From the NCBI RefSeq assembly GCF_028622095.1, contig NZ_CP115168.1, positions 34,198 to 98,197 of the forward strand: a stretch of 64,000 bases of DNA. The letters run 5' to 3'. A model generated the notes under the pieces. The model saw only the letters and a program-made list of their open reading frames with translations. It was not told the origin of the DNA and did not search any database. Shown in pieces: positions 34,193-43,356 of the stretch. Position numbers and translations under genes: made by a program. The DNA is from Deinococcus aquaticus. GTDB taxonomy: Bacteria; Deinococcota; Deinococci; Deinococcales; Deinococcaceae. How positions within the stretch are numbered: the stretch's first letter is position 1; the number at the start of each line of letters is the position of its first letter.

Positions 34193-35430
34193 GGGGCGTG
34201 CGGTGGTTCCGGGCGTACCGGACGTACGGGCCGGCGCCCGTGGCGGTGGAGAAGGTGGCGCGGTTCGTGCAGCGGCACCGACTGGGTGACGTGGTCGTGA
34301 GCCTGCGGGTGGAGCGGCACGCGGGCCGGGAGTTCTGGCTGTTCCTGACGCTGGAAACCGAGCAGTGGGGCGAGCTGCCGGAGGAGCTGGAGGACATCCT
34401 GGGGGAATGCCCGGTGCTGTCTCAGCCGCTGCCGGACGCGTTCGGTTTGGAGGACATTCAGGGCATGGCGTCCGGTGACCTGCAGGTGCGGGCGCTGGGG
34501 CAGTGCCTGGAGTACCGGCAGGTGCGGCGGGAGTCGTTCGAGAATCCCTTCGAGGTGGACGCGCGGGTGCTGGCGCGGGACGCGGAACTTCCGGAGGACG
34601 CGGCCGAGCGGCTGCTGTGGTTCCTGTCGGCGGCGGGGACCGGGTCGTGGTCGTCCCTGCGGGCGGCGTGCAGGGCGCTGGGCGTGACGGACGCCGGGCT
34701 GGCCAGTCGCCTGGCGCGGCACCTGCGGCTGCTGGGGCACCTTGAGCTGCTGGATCGGGGGCGTTGGGCGGTGCCGCCCGCGGCCGTGGCGTGCGTGCAG
34801 GTGGATGGGCGGCCGGTGCGGTTCCTGGTGGGCGCGCGGGACTCGCGCAGCCTGACGCTGGGAAGCGTGGACCGTCAGGCGGGCGGGCCGGGCCGGGTGG
34901 TGGTGCCGCAGGGCGTGGGGGCCGGGGAACTGGTGTGGCCGGCGGACGCACTGAGCCTGTCGCTGCCTGGGGTCGCGGCGTACCGCGCGGGGCTGGGCAC
35001 GCTGGGAAGCGTGAATCCGCAGCTGCTGAAACTGCGGCTCTTCGATGGACAGCGGTTTGCAGAGGCCGCGTTCAGCGGTCAGGTGGGCCTGTTCGAGCTG
35101 ACGTTACCGGACGGACGCACGCAGCACGCGTTGCACGTGGACGGCCGCTGGGTGGAGGGCGAGTTCTTCACGTTGCGGTTCCTGGCGGTTCAGGCGATGG
35201 GCCTGCTGGAAGCCTGGCGGTTCCATGCGGACCGGGAGGAACTGGCGGTGCGGTTCGAGGGCCGCCTGCCGGAGGTGTACGAGCGGGCGCTCGTGCTGTG
35301 CAGTGGGCTGTTACCGGAGAGCCGGGGCGGGTGGCTGGTGTACCAGAACGTGCCGCTGCGGGTGGCGGCGAGACTGGCCGCGAAGCTGGACGTGGCGCTT
35401 GACCTGACGGCGCCGGAGGTTCACGCATGA
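34189..35430 (+). CDS. unknown component B of the DUF1998-helicase operon, 413 aa
   Basis: The GTG at 34189 is chosen because it overlaps the stop of gene A (GTGA); a longer frame exists but would run back through gene A. The protein begins VRWFRAYRTYGPAPVAVEKV. It has a probable winged-helix segment at about 150-205 (AERLLWFLSAAGTGSWSSLR, SRLARHLRLLGHLELLDRG), then strand-rich sequence (DGRPVRFLVGARDSRSLTLG) and a helical end (VRFEGRLPEVYERALVLCSG). It overlaps the helicase gene by four bases (ATGA). The winged helix could contact DNA or tune the helicase. The function is unknown. Confidence 0.7.
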   Translation: MRGVRWFRAYRTYGPAPVAVEKVARFVQRHRLGDVVVSLRVERHAGREFWLFLTLETEQWGELPEELEDILGECPVLSQPLPDAFGLEDIQGMASGDLQVRALGQCLEYRQVRRESFENPFEVDARVLARDAELPEDAAERLLWFLSAAGTGSWSSLRAACRALGVTDAGLASRLARHLRLLGHLELLDRGRWAVPPAAVACVQVDGRPVRFLVGARDSRSLTLGSVDRQAGGPGRVVVPQGVGAGELVWPADALSLSLPGVAAYRAGLGTLGSVNPQLLKLRLFDGQRFAEAAFSGQVGLFELTLPDGRTQHALHVDGRWVEGEFFTLRFLAVQAMGLLEAWRFHADREELAVRFEGRLPEVYERALVLCSGLLPESRGGWLVYQNVPLRVAARLAAKLDVALDLTAPEVHA

Positions 35431-38400
35431 ATGACCTGATCGGACTCCACGCCCGCCTGGAGCGGGTGTACGGCATGTACGTGGAGAGTGCGTTTCCGCT
35501 GCGGGACCGGGACCTGCGGCGGGAGCGGCAGGCGCTGCTGGCCCGCCCGGGGTTGCTGGCGCAGCCGCCGCTGGTGGAGCCGGTCGCGCAGTACGTGAGC
35601 AGCGGGCGGACGCTCTCGCAGGCAGCGGCGAGCCTGCCCGGAGCGGCCCGGGACCTGGGGAGTCTGGCGGCGCCGCTGCTGCCGCCAGACGTGGAACTGC
35701 ACGCGCATCAGTTCGAGGCGCTGCGGCTGGGCACGGTGGAGGGCCGCGACCTGGTGATCACGACTGGCACGGGGTCCGGGAAGACCGAGGCGTTCCTGCT
35801 GCCGCTGCTGGCCGAGCTGGCGCGGGAGAGTGCCGGGTGGTCCCCGGTGCGGACGCCCGCGCCGGGCCGGGCCTGGTGGCGCGCGTCCGCTGGAGGCTCG
35901 GGGGTCCGCCCGGCCGGGCGGGAGGCGTCTCAGTGGGGGCACGTGACCCGGCCGGGCGCGGTCCGGGCGCTGGTGCTGTACCCGCTGAACGCGCTGGTCG
36001 AGGATCAGTTGCGGCGCCTGAGGGCGGTGCTGACGGCGCCGGACGTGACGGCGTGGCTGGACCGGGAGCGCGGCGGGAACCGCGTGACGTTCGGGCGGTA
36101 CACGGGCCTGACGCCGGTGCCGGGCACGACGGAAGGCGCGCGCGGCCAGCGGAACATGAAGCGCCTGCGCGAGCACCTGCTGTCCCTGGACCGGCAGGTG
36201 GAGGCCCTGGCGGGCGTGGCGGACCCGGACGTGCGGCATCACTTCCCGGACCCGGATGGCGCGGAAGCCTGGAGCCGCTGGGACATGCAGGACGTGCCGC
36301 CGGACGTGCTGATCACGAACTACTCCATGCTGAACATCATGCTGATGCGGGACGTGGAGGCCCCGATCTTCGAGGCGACCCGCGCGTGGCTCCAGGCGGA
36401 CGCCGGGAACGTCTTTCACCTGATCGTCGATGAGCTGCACTCGTACCGGGGAACGCCCGGCACGGAAGTGTCGTTCATCGTGCGGCTGCTGCTGAGCCGC
36501 CTGGGCCTGAGTCCGGACAGTGAGCAGCTGCGGATCGTGGCGACCACCGCCAGCCTGGAGGACAGCCCGGCGGGGCGGGCGTTCCTGACGGAGTTCTTCG
36601 GCCGCAGTCCGGAGCGGTTCTCGTTCATCACGGGTGCGGTGGCCGAGCCGCCCGCGCCGTCCGGGTCGCCTGTGGGGGCGCACGCGGGGGCGTTCGAGGC
36701 GTTTGCCCGCGCGGTGGATGACGCGCACACGCCGCTGGACCCGCCCGAGATCCCGGACGCCGCCCTGCACGCCCTGGCAGACGCCCTGGACGGCGCGGGC
36801 GGGCAGGGGGACCGTACGGCGGCGCAGCGGATCGCGGCGGCGCTGGATCACGCCGGGGTGCCCGGGGCGCTGCGGGCCGCCTGCCAGGACGGGACCGGCA
36901 CGGTCCGCGCCACCCGCACGGACGTCCTGACCGCGCGCCTGCTGCCCGGCAACGCGCAGGCCCTGCGGGGACTGCTGATGGCCCTGAGCGCCGCGCGGCA
37001 CCCGGACGGCCGCCCGGTCCTGCCGGTCCGCGGGCACCTGTTCTTCCAGAACGTGCAGAACCTGTGGGCGTGCACCGACCCGGACTGCGTGCCCGGCCGT
37101 ACCGAGCGCGTGCCGGTCGGCCGCCTGCATGACGAGCACCGCCTGGCGTGCGGGTGCGGCAGCCGCGTACTGGACGTGATCGTGTGCGACGTGTGCGGCG
37201 TGGCGTTCTACGGGGCGCAGCGCAAGGCGCAGGGCAACGCCGAGGTGCTCAGCGCCGACCGCACCGACCTGGAAGGCGTGCCGAACGGCACGGAGCGGCG
37301 CGCCCACGGTTCGTACGCCGTCCTGTGGCCCGTGGAGACGCATGACGCGCCACCGGAACAGCGGTCATACGCGTGGAAACCGCAGGGAGCGCCGGTGTCC
37401 CTGGAGTGCTCGTGGCAGCAGGCGCACCTTCAGCGGCAGACGGGCACGCTGACCCGTTCCCCGCGCGCCGCGCAGGAGAGCGGCATGCTGCAGCCCGTGT
37501 GGGTGTACACCGTACAGGGCGACAATCCCGGGGCGGCCCCGGCCATGCCGCCCGTCTGCCCGGCGTGCAGCACAGACTTCCGGCGCCGGAAACGCTTCCC
37601 GACGCCGCTGCGCCCGCACCGCACCGGGTTCCAGAAGGCCACGCAGGTGCTGAGCAGTACCCTGATGCGCGAGGTCGGCCCGGAGAACCGGAAACTGGTG
37701 GTGTTCAGTGACAGCCGCCAGGACGCCGCGCGCCTGGCGGCGGGCATGGAGCGCGACCATTACCGCGACATGGTCCGCGTGACCCTGCTGCACGCCCTGA
37801 GTGACGCCGGGCGCACCCTGGAAGGCAGCGTGCGCGCCCTGGCGGACCGCGTGCCCGGCAGCCGCGAGCGCCTCCTGACGGTCAACCCGGCCCTGGGTGC
37901 CGTGCTGGACGCCCCCACGACCGACGAGGACCGCACGCTGCTCACGGAGCACGCCACGCGCTTTCAGCCGCTGATGATGTGGCTGATGGGTCTGGGCGAC
38001 GCGAACACCGAGGCGGACGCCGCGGCGCTGCTGCGCCAGTACCCGTCCCGCGTGCCGCTGGGGCAACTGCGGGACGCCGTGTACGCGCACCTGCTCTCGC
38101 TGGGCATCTGCCCCGGCGGGAACACCCGCGACGCCCTGCGCTTCAAGCAGGACGGCCACCCCCAGCGGTGGTTCCAGGCGTTCCGCTGGACCGAGCGCAC
38201 CGTGACCGTGGACACGAGCAGCGAGGCGCGCGCGCACGACGAGAAACTGCGCGAACTGCTGCTCGGCGAGATCATGGAAGTGCTGTTCACGCACGTGGTC
38301 CGCACCCTGGAAAGTGTGGGGCAGGGACAGGTGCACGCGCCCCTGCCGCCCGGCACGCCCGTTCACATTCAGGAGGCGGCCGACGCCATCGCCCGGCTGC

Positions 38401-40943
38401 TGGCGGTCAAGCGGCTGCACACCGCCTCCACCCGCGCCCACCCGGGCAGCAAGCGCACCCTGCCCGCCCCCGCCCTGATCTACCTGCGCGCCCTGAGCAT
38501 CGAGCCGGACGCGTTCATCACGCGCCTGATCGACGCGGGGCACGCCGAACCGGGCGGCAGCTCCATTCAACTGCGGCCCCGCAACCTGGACCTGCTCGCC
38601 GGGCACCCGCAGGGGTGGCGCTGCGAACGCTGCGGCGCGTACTACCAGCACCGCGCCGGGGGCCGCTGCGCCACCTGCGCGCAGACCGTCACGCGCGGCG
38701 GGCAGCCCACCGACAGCGCCGCCCCGCTGCACCCGGGCGAGCGGAACGTGGAACGCGACTATTACGCCTACCTCGCGCGGGACTTCGGCGCGCCGTACCG
38801 CCTGAACACCGAGGAACTCACGGGACAGACGGGCAGCGCCGACCGCCCCGCCCGGCAACGTCACTTTCAGGACGTGTTCCTGCCCGGCGAGGAGAGGCGC
38901 GCGCAGGGCGTGGACCTGCTGAGCGTGACCACCACCATGGAAGCCGGCGTGGACATCGGTTCCCTGCTGGCCGTCGCCATGAGCAACATGCCGCCCCGCC
39001 GCTTCAACTACCAGCAGCGCGTCGGCCGGGCCGGGCGGCGCGGCGCGGGCCTGAGCGTCGCCCTGACCTTCTGCCGGGGCCGCAGCCACGACGCGTACTA
39101 CTACGCCCGCCCGGAAAGCATCACCGGGGACGCCCCCCCACCCCCGTACCTGGACACCGCCCGCGAGAGCATCTACCGCCGCGTCCTCGTCAAGGAAATC
39201 CTGCGCCGCGCGCTGGGCACCGTCCGCAGCGACGCACCCGACAGCGTGCACGGCGAGTTCGGGACGGCCGACGAGTGGCCCAGACGCCGCGCGACCGTCA
39301 CCCGGTTCCTGAGCCACCCGGACAGCCGCGCCGAACTCGCCGCCCTGGCGCGCACGCTCGCCGCTCACACCCGCCTGACCCACCCGGACGCGGTCCTGAC
39401 CGGCCTTCTGGACACCCTGCCCGGCGAGATCGACGCCGTCGTGAACGACGCCCGGTACACCCAGCCGCTGCTCAGCGAACGCCTCGCCAACGCAGGCCTG
39501 CTGCCCATGTTCGGCTTCCCCACCCGCGTGCGCAACCTGTACCTGGACTCCCTGTCCTGGCTGACGCGGGGCAACGTGACCCCCGACACCGTCGACCGCG
39601 ACCTGGACCTCGCCATCAGTTCCTTCGCGCCCGGCGCGGACATCGTCAAGGACAAACTCGTGCACACCGCCGTCGGCGTGCTCGACCTGCAGCCCGGCAC
39701 GCGCGGCGCCCGCACCGGCCCCGGCCTGCACCCGCCTCTGGCGGACCCCAACCCCCTGCTGCTGGGCCTGTGCAGCGCCTGCCAGGCCGTGCACCACCCG
39801 ATGCCCGAACCCGCCAGTCCCGGCCAGCACGACGCCACCTGCCCCACCTGCGCCCAGCCCACCGTGCGCGTCCTGGACGCCCGCGAACCTCGCCACTTCT
39901 ACACGGACGGCACCCGCGACGACTACGACGGCCACATCGAGTACGCGGGCCGCAGCACCCGCCCCACCCTCGCCGTGCGCGGCGCCCCCACCCCTACCGC
40001 CCACGCCGCCAACACCACCCTGATCGCCCGCACCGACGAACTCCTGACGCACAACGACGGCGGCGGACGCGGCGGCTTCGACTTCACCCCCCACCCCGGC
40101 CACCCCGGCGTGTACCAGGCGACCCTTGACCCCACCCCCGCCCCGCACCGCGCGGCCAGCAGCCGGCGCGTCACCCTGCTGTCCCGCCGCGTCACCGACA
40201 CCCTCCTCATCCGCCCCAGCGACTGGCCCGCCCACACGCACGCCCCCACCACCACCGTCGACGGCCGCGCCGCGTGGTACACCCTGGCGTTTACCCTGCG
40301 CGCCGCCGCCAGCGCCCTGCTGGACATCGAACCCACCGAACTCGACGCCGGTATGTACGTCGGGGCCGGGCACACCACCGCTACCGGCCACGCCTTCCTG
40401 TGCGACCGCCTGGAAAACGGCGCCGGGTACGCCACGCACCTGGGCCAGACCACGCCCTTCACGAACCTGCTGGGCCACGTGCACACGCACCTCGCCCCGC
40501 ACTGGCACGCACACGCCCCCGACTGCGACGGCAGCTGCGCCCGCTGCCTGCGCGACTACAGCAACGCCGCCTACCACCCCCTGCTGGACTGGCGCCTCGC
40601 GCTGGACCTGACCCGCCTGCTCGGCGGCGACCTGACCACGCCCGACCTGCACACCCCGCACGGCCAGCACCCCAACCCCTGGACCCCCCTGGTCAGCGGC
40701 CCACACGCCCCCATTCCCGCCGCGCTGACCCAGCTGGGCTACGCACCCACGACCCTGCACCCGCACGTGCCCGCCTTCCAGGCTGCCACCCGCCACGGCC
40801 CCCGCACCGTGCTGGTCAGCCACCCCCTGTGGACCCCAGACCACCCGTACCTGCACGCCGCGCAGGCCAGCTTGGCACCCGACGAGACCGTGACCATCGT
40901 CAGCGTGCTGCGCCTGCTGCGCCGACCCAGCGACGCCCTGTAA
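35427..40943 (+). CDS. giant DEAD/DEAH helicase with zinc-binding clusters and DUF1998-like C-terminus (DruE-like)
   Basis: 1838 aa. Superfamily 2 motifs are complete: HAHQFEAL at about 92, Walker A TGTGSGKT at 113-120, DELH at 335-338, LVVFSDSRQDAARLAAG starting near 758, and QRVGRAGR at 1197-1204. Cysteine clusters occur near 550-590 (CTDPDC, CGCG, CDVC), 711 (CPAC), 1065-1085 (CERC, CATC) and 1450-1475 (CSAC, CPTC). The C-terminus has the DUF1998 pattern LTFTLRAA-like sequence, then CDGSCARCLRDYSN at 1700-1713. Family knowledge: helicases of this class act in Druantia (DruE), DISARM and Dpd. Length and single-gene layout fit DruE best. It would act on DNA with gene products A and B. Confidence 0.85.
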   Translation: MNDLIGLHARLERVYGMYVESAFPLRDRDLRRERQALLARPGLLAQPPLVEPVAQYVSSGRTLSQAAASLPGAARDLGSLAAPLLPPDVELHAHQFEALRLGTVEGRDLVITTGTGSGKTEAFLLPLLAELARESAGWSPVRTPAPGRAWWRASAGGSGVRPAGREASQWGHVTRPGAVRALVLYPLNALVEDQLRRLRAVLTAPDVTAWLDRERGGNRVTFGRYTGLTPVPGTTEGARGQRNMKRLREHLLSLDRQVEALAGVADPDVRHHFPDPDGAEAWSRWDMQDVPPDVLITNYSMLNIMLMRDVEAPIFEATRAWLQADAGNVFHLIVDELHSYRGTPGTEVSFIVRLLLSRLGLSPDSEQLRIVATTASLEDSPAGRAFLTEFFGRSPERFSFITGAVAEPPAPSGSPVGAHAGAFEAFARAVDDAHTPLDPPEIPDAALHALADALDGAGGQGDRTAAQRIAAALDHAGVPGALRAACQDGTGTVRATRTDVLTARLLPGNAQALRGLLMALSAARHPDGRPVLPVRGHLFFQNVQNLWACTDPDCVPGRTERVPVGRLHDEHRLACGCGSRVLDVIVCDVCGVAFYGAQRKAQGNAEVLSADRTDLEGVPNGTERRAHGSYAVLWPVETHDAPPEQRSYAWKPQGAPVSLECSWQQAHLQRQTGTLTRSPRAAQESGMLQPVWVYTVQGDNPGAAPAMPPVCPACSTDFRRRKRFPTPLRPHRTGFQKATQVLSSTLMREVGPENRKLVVFSDSRQDAARLAAGMERDHYRDMVRVTLLHALSDAGRTLEGSVRALADRVPGSRERLLTVNPALGAVLDAPTTDEDRTLLTEHATRFQPLMMWLMGLGDANTEADAAALLRQYPSRVPLGQLRDAVYAHLLSLGICPGGNTRDALRFKQDGHPQRWFQAFRWTERTVTVDTSSEARAHDEKLRELLLGEIMEVLFTHVVRTLESVGQGQVHAPLPPGTPVHIQEAADAIARLLAVKRLHTASTRAHPGSKRTLPAPALIYLRALSIEPDAFITRLIDAGHAEPGGSSIQLRPRNLDLLAGHPQGWRCERCGAYYQHRAGGRCATCAQTVTRGGQPTDSAAPLHPGERNVERDYYAYLARDFGAPYRLNTEELTGQTGSADRPARQRHFQDVFLPGEERRAQGVDLLSVTTTMEAGVDIGSLLAVAMSNMPPRRFNYQQRVGRAGRRGAGLSVALTFCRGRSHDAYYYARPESITGDAPPPPYLDTARESIYRRVLVKEILRRALGTVRSDAPDSVHGEFGTADEWPRRRATVTRFLSHPDSRAELAALARTLAAHTRLTHPDAVLTGLLDTLPGEIDAVVNDARYTQPLLSERLANAGLLPMFGFPTRVRNLYLDSLSWLTRGNVTPDTVDRDLDLAISSFAPGADIVKDKLVHTAVGVLDLQPGTRGARTGPGLHPPLADPNPLLLGLCSACQAVHHPMPEPASPGQHDATCPTCAQPTVRVLDAREPRHFYTDGTRDDYDGHIEYAGRSTRPTLAVRGAPTPTAHAANTTLIARTDELLTHNDGGGRGGFDFTPHPGHPGVYQATLDPTPAPHRAASSRRVTLLSRRVTDTLLIRPSDWPAHTHAPTTTVDGRAAWYTLAFTLRAAASALLDIEPTELDAGMYVGAGHTTATGHAFLCDRLENGAGYATHLGQTTPFTNLLGHVHTHLAPHWHAHAPDCDGSCARCLRDYSNAAYHPLLDWRLALDLTRLLGGDLTTPDLHTPHGQHPNPWTPLVSGPHAPIPAALTQLGYAPTTLHPHVPAFQAATRHGPRTVLVSHPLWTPDHPYLHAAQASLAPDETVTIVSVLRLLRRPSDAL

Positions 40944-40960
40944 CACCGACAGACAGTCCG

Positions 40961-41000
40961 TAAAACCGCCCCCACTTGTAAGTAGGCGGGGGCGGTTTTT
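40961..41000. terminator. bidirectional terminator between helicase operon and array 2
   Basis: AAAACCGCCCCC and GGGGGCGGTTTTT form a 12-bp stem with A-run on one side and T-run on the other, suited to both strands. The right arm's T-run merges with the last, decayed repeat of array 2. Confidence 0.8.
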
Positions 41001-41311
41001 AATCCCTTATCAGGGAAGCACTGCTGGGACGCAGCCGCAAACGACGCAATTGCCGCCGACATGGCGTTTCAATCCCTTATCAGGGAAGTACTGCTGGGAC
41101 CTGAACGATGCGTTCAAACTCGCACTTAAACGCGCGTTTCAATCCCTTATCAGGGAAGTACTGCTGGGACATCCAACAATAAAACCTGATACGCGGCAAC
41201 GGCGTTGTTTCAATCCCTTATCAGGGAAGTACTGCTGGGACGGGTAAGATGTGCATGTTCGTGGCCCTGCCTGCCGGTTTCAATCCCTTATCAGGGAAGT
41301 ACTGCTGGGAC
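40996..41311 (-). CRISPR. CRISPR array 2, five repeats, 35-nt type III repeat
   Basis: Repeats lie at 40996-41030 (degenerate, leader-distal), 41066-41100, 41136-41170, 41207-41241 and 41277-41311. On the minus strand they read GTCCCAGCAGTACTTCCC then TGATAAGGGATTGAAAC, the same as array 1. Spacers are 35, 35, 36 and 35 nt. The leader is on the right, so the array is transcribed leftward, towards the helicase operon and convergent with array 1. Confidence 0.95.
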
Positions 41312-41545
41312 TCTACTGTCTGGCGGAAACGTGCAGCACGGCCTTTCTAGCATGTGAACTGTAAGCGCGTCATGAGTATGCATTCATTTTCGTTTTATGA
41401 GAGACGCCACGCCTATTTTTTGTCGACCAGAACGGCTGCGGGACGAAAATGAGAAATAGAGGCCGGTGTATACAAATTTTTATCGTCTGACAGAGACTTC
41501 TCTCCTCTCATCTGCATAACCTTCATTTTCGTTCCGTCGGCACCC
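41312..41545 (-). promoter_or_regulatory. leader of CRISPR array 2, with outward promoter-like half
   Basis: Homologous to the other two leaders: the palindrome CGTGCAGCACG at 41330-41340 (18 bp from the repeat), CTTTCTAGCATGTGAACTGT, the GAGTATGCATTCATTTTCG block, and at the far end CTCATCTGCATAACCTTCAT next to TTTTCGTTCCG. The far half, read on the plus strand, is positioned as a promoter for the NERD-UvrD gene, as the same half in array 3 is for cas10. Confidence 0.75.
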
Positions 41546-41583
41546 GTCTTCCGCTTGTGTGGCGGGCCTGCCATACGCAGGTC

Positions 41584-43305
41584 ATGGCGACACTTGTTCC
41601 ATCCTGGCCTGACCTCGGCGCTCTGCCTACGCCCCTCACGGCGGGCGAGGCGCACCTGCTGGCGTTCCTGGAACGGGACCTGGGGCCGGAATGGGAGGTC
41701 TTTGCCCAGCCGTACCTGAACGGCACGCGGCCGGACGTGGTGGCGCTGCACCCCACGCGGGGCGCGCTCATCGTGGAGGTCAAGGACTGGGCGCTGGACT
41801 GCTACTCGTGGGACCGGGGCGAGCGGGCGTGGCGGGTGCGTGGGTCGCACGGCGAGGGGCACGTGCAGAACCCCTTCGAGAAGGTGGAGTTCTACCGGGA
41901 GAACATCCTGCGCTTTCTGGTGCCAGAGGTGGGCGCGCTGGTGCGCGAGCAGGGCTGGGGGGCGCTGGGTGTGGTGCGGGTGGGCGTGTACTTTCATGGG
42001 GCGTCGGCGGCGCAGGTGGCGCGGTTCACGGGCGGGCGGGTTCACCGGGCGGTGTGGCAGCTCGGGCAGGACAGCCTGGTGCCGGGAGCGGCCGAACGCT
42101 GGGTGGGGCGTGGGGATCGGGTTCCGGCGCAGTTTGCGCCGCTGCTGCGGGCGTGGCTGAACCCTCCGCTGCACGCGGCGGAACAGCAGGCCCCGCTGCG
42201 ACTGTCGCGGGCACAGGAGGGCCTGGCGGTGCCCTCGCCGGGATGCGTGCGGGTGCGGGGCGTGGCGGGCAGCGGCAAGACGCTGGTGCTGGCCGCCCGC
42301 GCGGCGCGGGTGGCGCTGGCCGGTGGGCGCGTCCTGGTCGTGAGTTTCAATATCACGCTGTGGCACCAGTTGCGTGACGGCGTGCGGCGGGCCGGGGGCG
42401 GCGCGGCGTTGAAGAACGTGACGTTCGTGCATTTTCACGGGCTGGCGTCCACGCTGGGCACCGAGGCGGGCCTGACGTGGGAGGAGTGCGGCCGGGACCC
42501 GGCGGTGCTGGTGCGGCGGGCGGCGGCGCAGCTGGGCGTGTCGTTCGACGCGGTGCTGGTCGACGAGGCCCAGGATCTGGAGGACGCGTGGGGGGAGGCG
42601 CTGCTGGCCCTGGTGCGGGACGGCGGGCAGTTCGTGGCGGCGTGCGACGAGTTGCAGAACGTGTACGGGCGGCGCGGGGGCTGGCTCAGCGCCGGGCAGT
42701 TCGGGCGCTGGCGGGAGTTGCGTAGCAGCGTGCGCCTGCACGACGACGTGGTGCGGTGGGCGAATGCGTTCGCGCGGGCGTTCCTGCCGGGCGTGGGCCT
42801 GCTGGCCGAGCGGGACCAGCCGATGCTGCCGCTGGGCGCCCCGGAACTGCGGTGGCTGGACCTGCCGTCGCGGGAGGCGGCGCTGGAGGCCCTCGTGGGC
42901 CGCGCACGGGAACTGCGGCACCTGGGCGCGCAGGCGACCGATATTGCGCTGCTCGTGCCGGACCACGCGTTCGGGCTGGCCCTGGTGGCGCGACTGGAGG
43001 CGCAGGGCCTTCAGGTGAATCACGTCTTCACCGAGAATCAGGCGGACAAACGGCAGAAGTACGCGTTCTGGATGGGCGACGCGCGCCTGAAGGCCTGCAC
43101 GGTGCATTCCTTCAAGGGCTGGGAGGCGCGGCACGTCGTGGCGGTGCTGGAAACGGCGGGGGCACTCTCGGAGCCGCAGGCGATGCTGGCGTTCACGGCC
43201 ATCACGCGGGCGCAGGGGTCCCTGACGGTGCTGAACCTCAGCGAGCACTTTCAGGGGTTCCCGGCGCTGGTGGGCGTGCAGGCCGCGCCGCAGGGAGCCG
43301 CGTGA
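41584..43305 (+). CDS. NERD nuclease-related domain fused to UvrD-type helicase
   Basis: 573 aa from the ATG at 41584 (a GTG at 41557 is an alternative). Residues 20-140 form a NERD domain with PDVVALHPTRGALIVEVKDW, giving Asp51, Glu65 and Lys67 of the PD-(D/E)xK-like core. The superfamily 1 helicase part has Walker A GVAGSGKT near 226-233, DEAQDL, QNVYGRRGGW (motif III-like), and VHSFKGWEARHVV with FTAITRAQG at motifs V-VI. NERD-helicase fusions are known from defence islands. Its 5' end abuts the outward half of the array-2 leader, suggesting regulation together with the csm operon. Confidence 0.85.
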   Translation: MATLVPSWPDLGALPTPLTAGEAHLLAFLERDLGPEWEVFAQPYLNGTRPDVVALHPTRGALIVEVKDWALDCYSWDRGERAWRVRGSHGEGHVQNPFEKVEFYRENILRFLVPEVGALVREQGWGALGVVRVGVYFHGASAAQVARFTGGRVHRAVWQLGQDSLVPGAAERWVGRGDRVPAQFAPLLRAWLNPPLHAAEQQAPLRLSRAQEGLAVPSPGCVRVRGVAGSGKTLVLAARAARVALAGGRVLVVSFNITLWHQLRDGVRRAGGGAALKNVTFVHFHGLASTLGTEAGLTWEECGRDPAVLVRRAAAQLGVSFDAVLVDEAQDLEDAWGEALLALVRDGGQFVAACDELQNVYGRRGGWLSAGQFGRWRELRSSVRLHDDVVRWANAFARAFLPGVGLLAERDQPMLPLGAPELRWLDLPSREAALEALVGRARELRHLGAQATDIALLVPDHAFGLALVARLEAQGLQVNHVFTENQADKRQKYAFWMGDARLKACTVHSFKGWEARHVVAVLETAGALSEPQAMLAFTAITRAQGSLTVLNLSEHFQGFPALVGVQAAPQGAA

Positions 43306-43356
43306 ACGCCGCCCGGCAGGCGGACACACCCGGGCGGCAGTGGGAAGCCGGTCGGC

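Noticed and set aside
32066..34951. 961-aa minus-strand open frame
   Set aside because: Pro/Arg/Ala-rich shadow across genes A and B that also runs through CRISPR repeats.
32528..40943. DISARM as the identity of the helicase operon
   Set aside because: DISARM needs DrmA, DrmB and DrmC with a methyltransferase in its classes. No phospholipase D-like or methylase gene is present, and a single giant helicase fits DruE better.
37365..40946. 1193-aa minus-strand open frame
   Set aside because: Shadow of the giant helicase gene in very high-GC DNA; Gly/Val/Ala-rich and without motifs.
41413..43329. 638-aa minus-strand open frame
   Set aside because: Shadow of the NERD-UvrD gene; it crosses the array-2 leader and has no domain.
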